A stretch of DNA of 64,000 bases from Dipteronia dyeriana (Eukaryota; Streptophyta; Magnoliopsida; Sapindales; Sapindaceae), in assembly GCA_032871835.1 (NCBI GenBank), contig CM065297.1, positions 19,260,098-19,324,097 on the forward strand, written 5' to 3'. The translations under genes and the position numbers were made by a program. Of the stretch, positions 35,821 to 44,646 are shown piece by piece (position 1 is the stretch's first letter; every line of letters begins with the position of its first letter). The notes below the pieces were generated by a model that ran no database searches, was not told the DNA's origin, and saw only the letters and a list, made by a program, of their open reading frames with translations.

Positions 35821-36728
35821 AGTTGTTGACGAAGTTAGGTTTTGAAATCTGAAATTTGATTTTTGGGTAGTGAGAAAATGTAAGAAAATAAAAGCATTAA
35901 AATGGGAAAAATAAAAAATCTGTTAATATTTTTTTTTCATTCGATCTCCATCGTCCATATCTGAGATAGAAGGTGGAGATCATGTATCTATTTTTTATAT
36001 CTTTTTAATTTATATATTAATTTTTGTTATAATTATGTAACAGGGCAAACTCGTCTTTCCATTCATCCAAGATCTAACAGGGGTAAAAAGACTTTTAACT
36101 GATTTTGTGGTGGTTGACCATTAGTTTGACTAGTAGTAAGATTGAAATAAATTATTTTTTATTATATAAGGACTAATTTGATGAAGTAAAATTGATGATT
36201 CTCAATTAGATTGGGATTAAATTGTAAAAACCTAAAGATTACTGCCAGAACTAAAGATTACTGCCAGAAATAAAGCCAAAACCAGGTTTCTCGTTCTCGA
36301 ATTTATAGACAATAAAGAAATATAATAATTATGAATTTATCATATTGTTGGCAACCAATTTTGATGATTCTTCATGATTCATGACGAAACGGATGAAGCA
36401 TACAACAAGGTTTGACTTTTTATGATGAGATGAGATTAGTTCATCCGTAAACTCATTACACCTGTACAACGAACATGTGGGTTCGAATATTCCCCCAACC
36501 AAAACCTGAACTTAAAACATATTTCAGCTAAAAAAAATCAACATTTTACTGAGATCAATATCGGTTCAACCTCAAGTGCTTTTGGATGTGAGTGATTATT
36601 CAATATATGTCTATATAAATCAAAAGGAAATGATGTGTTTTTTTGACGATAATGAAAATAAAATATATTTAAATTTTAGTGGGAAGAAAATTGTGATGTG
36701 GAAATGGTGAGGATTGCTCGGTCAGCTC
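35821..36728. other. AT-rich spacer
   Basis: No supported gene. A short direct duplication (AACTAAAGATTACTGCCAGA, twice) lies near 36230-36270. Confidence 0.5.
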
Positions 36729-36755
36729 GGGTGGGGGAGGGGGAGGGGGTGGGGG
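36729..36755 (+). other. G-rich tract with G-quadruplex potential
   Basis: Five runs of three or more G separated by single bases, the arrangement expected to fold into a G-quadruplex. It directly precedes the repeat field at 36780. Confidence 0.7.
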
Positions 36756-36779
36756 TACTTACAAAACTGGAAATATAAT

Positions 36780-37265
36780 TACAAAAGTTCGAATAGTCAA
36801 ATAAAAGTTCAGAGCTTCTTTAAAAGCTCAGAGATTTTATATAAAAGTCCGGATATAGCTTTTATAAAAGCTCGGAGCTTTTATATAAAAGCCCGGACAT
36901 AGCTTTTATAAAAGCTTGGGGGGGGGGGGAGCTTTTTTTTCTGCTAAGTACTTACAAAACTGGAAATGTAATTACAAAAGCTCGAATAGTCAAATAAAAG
37001 TTCGGAGCTTCTTTATAAAAGCTCGGAGCTTCTTTAAAAGCTCGGAGCTTTAATATAAAAGCTCGGACAAAACTTTTTTAAAAGCTTTGAACTTCTTTAT
37101 AAAATCTCGAAACTTCTTTATAAAAGGTCAGAGCATCTTTATAAAAGCTCGGATCGAGCTTTTGTATACTCAGATCGAGTTTTTGTATAAAAGCTCGATC
37201 CGAGCTTTTATAAAAGCTCAGAGATTTTATACAAAAGCTCGAAGCTTCTATATAAAAACTTGATT
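36780..37265. repeat. Degenerate AAAGCTCGGAGCTT repeat field
   Basis: About 20 copies of a roughly 20-30 base unit made of TATAAAAGCTCGGAGCTTC with variations, many palindromic around GAGCTC/AGCTCGGAGCT. No function recognised. Confidence 0.75.
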
Positions 37266-37654
37266 ATATGTCAAAATCTCGAAAAATAAATACTCGATCG
37301 ATTGCAATATTCTGTTCAACTCTCCAGATGACACTGGTTTCCAAGTTCCGGTAACATCGCCGTGAAAACGAAGCCGTCGATTCACTTTTTGTCTCTTTAC
37401 TTTTTATCTCTTTACTTTTTATCTCTTTCTTCACAACGGCAGTGATGACATGAGTATTTTCATCTCTACACTTTAAATGGTGTCTTTTAAACATGATTTA
37501 TTAATATGGTGATATTTCCACAAAAGCCACGCTAAAAGGTGCCATTAATTTTTCAAACCCAAATTGTGACATGGAACTTAATCCTTAAAGTGTGAGGGAA
37601 ATTAAGTTTCATTTCCAGCAGCAGAAACTTAATTTACGATTTATGTGTAATATG
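37266..37654. other. AT-rich spacer
   Basis: No gene recognised; CTCTTTACTTTTTATCT-type short repeats near 37385-37430. Confidence 0.4.
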
Positions 37655-38159
37655 TAAGGGTCTGTCCTGTAAACGTTTTTCAGTTACTGTTTTTTGAAAA
37701 TAAAAATAAAAATGAAAATAAAAACAGTGTTTTTGGTTTTAGTTAGGGTCCGTTCTGTAAACATTTTTCATTTACCGTTTTTCAAAAAGAAAAATGAAAA
37801 TGAAAACGAAAATAATGTTTTTGGTTTCAGTTTCGAAATCCAGAAACGCATCTAGTAACATATACTGAGAGCTGTATTTTGAAAATAAAAATGGAAAAAA
37901 CACGTCTGATAGGTTATCTGAAAACTATCAAAAATTGAAATATCAATTTTTAAATTTTGTTTAATATTATAACAATTATAAATTGATTGATTAAATAATA
38001 GCCAATATAATTTTTGTATTGTAATTTATAAATTAAACGAAAGAAACAATTCACAAAAACATATAAAAAAATCAATTAATCAAAACTAAACTCTTAACTT
38101 ATAAATAAATAATTTAAATATATATATTACTATATAATAAAAATATAATTGTATGTATT

Positions 38160-38160
38160 A

Positions 38161-38203
<43 letters not shown>

Positions 38204-38430
38204 ATTATCTAAAATATATATTAAATATATGTAAATATTATAATATGTTATATTTTTATATATAACAATATATCATATATATATATATATATTATTTGAT
38301 ATATATATATATATTATTGTATATAATAACTATATATATATATATATTCATAATTAATATTATTATATATATTCATTTATTTGTATATATATATATATTA
38401 TTATATTATTTTATATATTAATATTCTATA
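38160..38430. repeat. (TA)n-rich microsatellite block
   Basis: Several long TA/AT runs (38166-38200, 38276-38310, 38330-38346, 38382-38398) separated by AT-only sequence. Left border of the pararetrovirus-like fragment. Confidence 0.9.
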
Positions 38431-38439
38431 TAATACCAT

Positions 38440-39075
38440 ATGTTGATCTCTAGATAGATCAACAAATGATAGACCAATGGATCAGAGAAAGATATTCCCA
38501 CCTGCACATAGGTGCAATCCGAATTATCCTCACCATACATGGAAGGAAAGGGTTACCAGTGGATGTGGGTATATTCAACAAGTTTTTGTATTTTATTAGA
38601 CTAGGTTCTCCTAACATAAGGTGGGAGAGAAACAAAAGATGAAAGTTTTCTGGTGCTAAAACTATAGAAGATGATGAAGTGTTATCGGTGTTTGCCTTGA
38701 GTATTTAATTCCCTTTCTTCAATATTTTCTCCTATTAACTCTTCTCCTGGACTCCAGGTTTAGAGATTGCATTAGCCATCAAAAGAGGCTTTGATACCAG
38801 TTTTCCAGTAGATTTGAAATATTGGGATGAATCAGGAGGTCTGGTTGAAGGTGAATATGAAGGAGATTGTGTAGGAAAGATTAGGTACTGGCTATAGGGA
38901 TATGGTTTTGGTATGTATGATGAAGGAGCAGTGTTTAGATGATCCCTATTCATTTGTTCCAATTGTCCTCTGAGTTGTCTGATTTTTCTTTCTTTTCCGT
39001 CAAACTCTGGACCGAAATATCCATGATTGATATATCGGTGAAGGTCTGAATCTAGTTTGGCAATTCTGCTATATA
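38440..39075. pseudogene. Endogenous caulimovirid-like fragment, rearranged
   Basis: The plus strand 38454-38640 gives an open stretch with the block HGRKGLPV, preceded by a GAIRI-type segment, as in the movement-protein region of caulimovirids; it stops at a TGA after about 60 codons. The minus strand 39070-38735 encodes a separate stretch with a charged, coiled-coil-like segment and a Pro/Ser/Tyr-rich tail, which may come from the adjoining polyprotein region. The two halves face opposite strands, so the fragment is rearranged. Both ends lie in (TA)n, the kind of site where plant endogenous pararetroviruses are often found. Non-functional relic; assignment rests on a short motif only. Confidence 0.55.
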
Positions 39076-39160
39076 ATATATATAATATAATATAATATAA
39101 TATAATATATATATATGATATATTAATATTATATAATATATAATATACATAAAGTAAATA

Positions 39161-39205
<45 letters not shown>
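39063..39205. repeat. (TA)n / TATAA microsatellite block
   Basis: TATAATATAA-type repeats followed by a pure (AT)n run up to about 39202. Right border of the pararetrovirus-like fragment. Confidence 0.9.
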
Positions 39206-39207
<2 letters not shown>

Positions 39208-39536
39208 CATGAATGCTTTTAGTTTTAATTAGAAATAAATTATTCTAGAATATATATATAAGAGGAGCATTTTGGTCATTTGAAACTTTTGTCCCGTCCC
39301 GTCTTGTCTTAGTCATACCAAACGCATAACAGTATAATTAGTAGTTTTTAAAAAAAAAAACGAAAAAAAAACAAAAACAAGTATTTTATGTTTTTTAAAT
39401 ATTTTACTGTTAATACTGATTTTATTTTTTGTTTTTTGAAAATAAAATGAAAAAGGATTAACAAACATGAATTCAAAATTGTTTTTGAAAAACAAAAATG
39501 AAAATGGACTGAAAACAGTTACATGACAGGACCTTA

Positions 39537-40569
39537 GGTTTACTTAATTTGATTTTTAACGTTTTTTAATATTTCCTATCACGAATCATGAATCACGAAT
39601 CACGAATTAAGTTGTTTTACTTTTAATTATAATAGCAGTGTTAATATGTGCTATAAAGATACATGTTTAAAAACTCTTTTATATAAAACTCAAACACCGT
39701 ATTTATCGTAACAATGTACCGTGATAAAATGGTGTTGTATTTAATTTTTGGACTGAATATTGTTATTATAACTCAGCCATTAACTGTGGCCCAGTTGTAT
39801 TCGGCTTTGTTTGATCAGATTCATACCAAAAACGATGCCTTGACAATCCTAAAATTTGTCAAACAAAATATGATTTGGGTAATTGTGTTAAAGGACCCAA
39901 CGCTTTTAGTTTTTACACAATATCTTTTAAACCTCTAGTGCTATTTATATATATTTCTTACCTTCAGACAAAATTTTACGACTTACAAGTTTAAAATATG
40001 AAAATTATATATATAAAAATATAAATATAAATGTTTAAGCTAATAAAACTTTAATTAATTATTTATAAAAAATTAAAAATAAAAGGAATAGTGTTTTCTT
40101 TTCTTTTTTGCATGCTTTCATAAATTTATAATTAATTAATTATTATGATTTGTTTATATAACGATCTTCAAATGTATTTTCTTTTAACTAAACTTGTCCC
40201 AAATTAAGATCTCTTCGTATATTGACTACTAATACATTTTGAAATCACGAAGTCATTGAATCTAGTGAGATTTCAATCAATGGTGAACTATTCTTATTTG
40301 TAGCAACGTATTGTATCTGATTGATTCTGATTTACATCAATATTGTGTTTGAGATTAATATACCGTGTTAATTGGAATGTGTATATGTATTTCAATTTTC
40401 AATTCAATTACCTATTAGATATGGTTTGTTTTGTTGGTAATTTTTCTACACTACCCGATTGTTATTCCAAATGTCCACTAACGTGGCAGACCGATCTTGG
40501 ATTCGAAAATCATATAACTCCTCTTTTAAGTGCATTTTAAGACTATTATCATTTTAAAAACTTAAGTTT

Positions 40570-40575
<6 letters not shown>
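39537..40575. other. AT-rich spacer
   Basis: No gene, RNA or mobile-element signature recognised. Short open frames (39714-39938, 40343-40540) lack any recognisable motif. Confidence 0.45.

Positions 40576-40618
<43 letters not shown>
40576..40618. repeat. (TA)n microsatellite
   Basis: Pure AT dinucleotide run ending at the left end of the MITE at 40619. Confidence 0.9.
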
Positions 40619-40619
<1 letters not shown>

Positions 40620-41398
40620 GGTGAACGGATAAAAATGTCTCCACAGTTTTTATTTTTTCCTTTTTCGTTTTTTACTTTTCAGTTTTCCAATTATCTTGTT
40701 CTTTTTCATCTGCTTAGTTGGACCTCCAACGGAGGTTGAATAGACCTCTTCGCTTGACGTTAATTGGAGGTGGAAATCGTTTGACCTCTATTGGAGATCT
40801 AATCGACCTCCATGAAAGTCGAAATTGACTTCCAATGGAGGATGATGAAGAAGAAGATCAAAAAATAAAATTTTAAAAATTGAAAATTTTCATTTTTATC
40901 TAATAAGTTTTAGAAATTATAAAAATACCCCAAATGTTTCGAAACTATAAAATAAGTCTCGAAAATACACAATGGACTTATTAGGTATTTAGAGTCTTAT
41001 TTTGTAGTTTCCGAGACTTTTGAGGTATTTCCGAAACTTATTGGTTTTTTTTTTTTTACAATTTTCAAGACTTATTTGGTTTTTCTTTTATAATTTTCGA
41101 AACTTATTAGACAAAAATGAAAATTTTTATTTATTTTTATTTATATTTTTTTTTTTTTCGTCTTCTTTTTCTTGGACCTCCATTGGAGGTCAATTTCAAT
41201 CTCCATTAAAGGTCGATTTCAACCTCCATGGAGGTCGATTAGACTTCCAACGGTGTTCAAATGACTTCGATCTCCTCCAATAGAGGTCCAACGAAAAAAA
41301 ATGAAGAAGACGAATTTTTTTTTAAAAAAATTGGGAAACTGAAAGTAAAAAAAACAAAAAAAATTCAAAACTTTGTGGCCATTTTTTTCCGTTCACCA
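40619..41398. mobile_element. MITE-like element with TA target site
   Basis: Ends are TGGTGAACGG and CCGTTCACCA, flanked by TA on both sides. The inverted repeat extends imperfectly (GGATAAAAATGTC against GGAAAAAAATGGC, then AGTTTT). The interior has repeated ACCTCCATTGGAGGTC-type palindromic words on both arms (40727-40850, 41170-41290). 780 bases, no coding capacity. Superfamily not assigned; the TA flank fits Tc1/mariner-like MITEs. Confidence 0.65.
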
Positions 41399-41647
41399 TA
41401 ACATGTGTTATTTAAACTTAAACTATTAAAGTTGTGATAATCTTACAAACATGCTTTAAAAGAGTGACAAAAAACCCTATCTCTAATAACCAATCTTTTT
41501 ATTTATATGGTTTATCAAAAACACACAAATAGGACGTCCATTTGGCATTGCTAACCCTATGAGGTCAAGTATCCTCCCTCTTTAGTTGGTATAAACCGAT
41601 CGGTATATACAACTGGATTTATATAAAAATGATACTTATATAAAAAA
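41399..41647. other. Spacer with outer inverted repeat
   Basis: 41405-41465 is an imperfect inverted copy of about 40514-40575 (TTAAGTTTAAAT against ATTTAAACTTAA and neighbouring matches), so the MITE may sit inside a larger decayed inverted-repeat element. Confidence 0.4.
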
Positions 41648-42656
41648 GAACTAATTACATCAGCCTTCCTTGAGGTTTGCTCTATTACATACGAAAACAA
41701 CTTTATCGTTAATTAACATCCACATCTCCTGTCGTTAGTCAACGATCGTCAGACGTAACCTTTGACCTTATCAGGCCATGTCCTAAGTATGTCTATTTAC
41801 TTTTATAACCACATAAAAAGATAAAAACTAATTTTTTTAAAAAACCAAACAAAATATGGAAACTTTTTTAAAAAATTAAAATAAAAGAAGATGGATCTCA
41901 ACCATCCATCACATAAATGGATGGTGGAGATTCATTCATTTAAACAAAAAAGAAAAAGTTTTGTTTTTTTAAAAAATTAATATTACAAATAATTAAAAAA
42001 ACAAGACAAAACAAAGTAAATTTAAATTTAAAAAATATAAATTCATTCATTTAAACAAAAAATAAAAATACATATATATATTTTTAAAATATATATTACA
42101 AATACTTAAAAAAACAAAACAAACAAATAAATTTAAATTTAAAATATGTAAATTTATTCATTTAAACAAAAAAGAAAAATAAATATTTTTTGTTTAAAAT
42201 TAATATTACAAATAATTAAAAAAAAACAAGTTAAATTTAAAATTAAATATATAAAAAAATAAATCTCTCTCTCTCTCTCACTCAATCATCATCACTCTCA
42301 CACATTAGACACCATCTCCCTCTTTCTCGATCTCTCTCCTCTTCTTTCTCGGTCTCTCTATGACGTCCATGAAATCCTAATAGCTACTCAAATCCATCTC
42401 CGTTCGCCATTGTGAAATCGACGAACCCTAGCCGCCCCTTCCATCACCAAATCAAATCCCACCAAAAATTAAAAGATTAATGTGACAGATCTGGAAATTT
42501 TCCAGATCACTCTAACCCTTATCCCTCATCCCTCATCTCTCCTTCATGAGGCTTCATCTTCCTCATCAACATTCAGATTTCTTAATTGCTCTTATTAAAG
42601 ATCATCTACAACACAAACACTTCGACCATATCCAATTCAATTCCTCCAAACAACAC

Positions 42657-43995
42657 TGATTAACACTGAAAAATGTATGTTCATCATTTTACACTTCCAA
42701 TATGATTAATTCCTCAATTTAGACATAATTTCGTTCGTTCGCTTAAATAAATGTGTTGCGTAGTAATCCATGTATTTTTCTTTGTATTTCATAGGTAATT
42801 CGATCAATTCAGAATTATGGAGAAGTCAGATGGCAAAACAAACATCTTTTTCAAGTTTAGAACGTCAAAAACCTTAGGAAGACCACAAAGGGCATTTTTG
42901 TAATTTTGACTATTCAATGTTCACAGTTGACTTTCACTGTTCACAGTTGACTTCCACTGTTCCTGATGATGTGGCACATTCCTATTGGCCCAAACTGCGA
43001 GTGCACCATACACGCGGCTGTAGAGAATCATATTCTAGAAGCTGGTGTACTGTTCACTATTCTCTTCACGGATACGTTACTGTTCACTCTCAATGTTCAC
43101 TGTTCATTATTTACTATTCACTTCACGGATGCATTACTGTTCACTGATGACGTGGTAAAATCTGGACGCTCCATTCTAAATTCATCCGATGGTCAATTTT
43201 CATCCGTATTTTGTGTAAATAGGGGGCCTCTCTCCCCTAATTTGGACATTCTGAATCCAAATATGATATTAGATTTGTGAAATTCTCTCTCTTTTGTTAT
43301 CAATTTCTCAGTTTAAATAAAATAGCTATTTTCTAGTTAAATTATGTCTGGCCAATTTTATATAGCTGGGGCCAAAAGTGATACTGTTGTTATGGAAAAT
43401 ATGATCCAATTTTGGTAAGTTTATTATTTTTATGCTTTCTCCCCTCTGATCTTTGTGGTGTTTTTGACTCACTGTAGATAGACAGATATTGTCTAGCGCA
43501 GTGAGTACTTGTACCCATATTTATTAGAGAGTGATTTCTTCCCTCTGATATTTATGGAGTTTTTGACTCACTGTAGACAAACAGATATTTTCTAGCACAG
43601 TGAGTACTTTTACCCATATCTATCAGAAAGTAGTTTATCCCCTCTAATCTTTGTGGAGTTTTGACTCAATGTAGACATACAGATAATGTCTCGCACAGTG
43701 AGTACTTTTACCCACATCTATCAGAGAGTAGTCAGTGGAGTGGAATACTATCCCATTAATCTGGACTAAATATTAATAATTTGATCATATTCGAATTACC
43801 AACAGTGGATCCCTTAGCCCCAGTATTAATTTTAATTAATTTACATTTTATATTAAGCTTAGTAATTAATCTAGATAATTAATTCTACAAGGACAAGTGA
43901 GCAACCTCCCTGTGATTCGACCCGGTCTTACTGGTTAATTTATTATTATGACACTCTTATACTTGGGAGTATGAACACTTCTTTAGGACGTGTCA
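42657..43995 (+). repeat. 5' LTR of element D
   Basis: TGATTAACACTGAAAA... to ...GGACGTGTCA, 1,339 bases, collinear with 53067-54433. It contains clustered GTTCACTGTT/GTTGAC words (42915-43140) and a 98-bp repeat array. Confidence 0.88.
43437..43735 (+). repeat. 98-bp tandem repeat inside the Athila LTR, three units
   Basis: Each unit holds CCTCTGATCTTT-like sequence and a hairpin-forming pair GACTCACTGTAGA...TAGCACAGTGAGTAC. The same three units occur in the 3' LTR (53879-54175). Confidence 0.85.
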
Positions 43996-44113
43996 AACAC
44001 TACCTCTCCAATCGAATTTCCTCTAAATGGGCCTTATTTTGGCTCTTCAAGATCGGTTACTTCACATTCTTTTTGATCCTCTACCTCTTTTCCATCTTCG
44101 TCGTCGTCTACAC
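43996..44113 (+). repeat. Duplicated host flank between LTR and second LTR tail
   Basis: AACAC plus TACCTCTCCAATCG... matches the sequence immediately right of the 3' LTR (54434-54551), that is, the captured membrane-protein gene. The match stops at CTACAC, where 44116 onward becomes LTR tail. Confidence 0.88.
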
Positions 44114-44115
44114 TG

Positions 44116-44168
44116 TTACTATGACACTCTTATACTTAGGAATATGAACACTTCTTTAGAACTTGTCA
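44116..44168 (+). repeat. Second, partial LTR end of element D
   Basis: TTACTATGACACTC...ACTTGTCA repeats the last 53 bases of the LTR with a few differences and directly precedes the primer site, so it is the functional 5' LTR end. Confidence 0.88.
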
Positions 44169-44174
44169 AGTTTT

Positions 44175-44192
44175 TGGCGCCGCTGCCGGGGA
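44175..44192 (+). other. Primer-binding site of element D
   Basis: TGGCGCCGCTGCCGGGGA, one mismatch from the complement of the plant tRNA-Asp 3' end (TGGCGCCGTTGCCGGGG). Confidence 0.9.
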
Positions 44193-44199
44193 GGTAAGT
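44191..44199 (+). promoter_or_regulatory. Consensus splice donor after the primer site
   Basis: GAG|GTAAGT with the cut after 44193. Its place just downstream of the primer site resembles the leader donor of retroviruses. Potential partners: acceptors ending at 50180 and 51094. Confidence 0.55.
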
Positions 44200-44646
44200 C
44201 CGCCTTTTCTTTGTAGAGGTAAATTTTTTTTTTAGTTATTTTTTTTTTGTTTCTCTCTAATCTTCATTGTTCTTATTTTGTATTTAGTTTTGCATCACTC
44301 ATCTTTATCATAAACTTCATTCACTTAAAAAAAAAAAAACACTTGTAATCATTAATCATATTTTTGTATTTTAGTCCTTCAACTTTTTTTATTTGCATTT
44401 TAGCTTAGATCTAGTTTGTATTTGTATATAGGTCATTTTATTTTTTATTTTTGCATATCAGTCCCTGTAATTATCATATTTTCTTTTTAGTCCCTATATT
44501 TATAATTATTTGCACTTTTGCACCAATACTTGTGCATATTTGCATTTACACCCCTAGAATTTTGCATCTTGTTATTTTTATCACTTTTTCTTTTTTTTTT
44601 CTTCATTTTTGTGTATTTTACCTCCATGAACCCTCATTTAATTTGC
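44200..44646 (+). other. Leader of element D upstream of gag
   Basis: T-rich sequence with poly-A and poly-T runs. An in-frame ATG at 44518 would add a hydrophobic N-terminus not expected of gag, so 44647 is preferred as the start. Confidence 0.5.

Larger units (their letters stand above)
37655..39536. mobile_element. Putative non-autonomous TIR element
   Basis: Left end TAAGGGTCTGTCCTGTAA; the right end read inward TAAGGTCCTGTCATGTAA. Both are followed by AT-rich GAAAATAAAAATGAAA-type sequence. A second, similar left end (GGGTCCGTTCTGTAAAC) lies at 37745, suggesting nested copies. No transposase and no convincing target duplication. The interior holds (TA)n tracts and a caulimovirid-like fragment. 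Confidence 0.5.
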
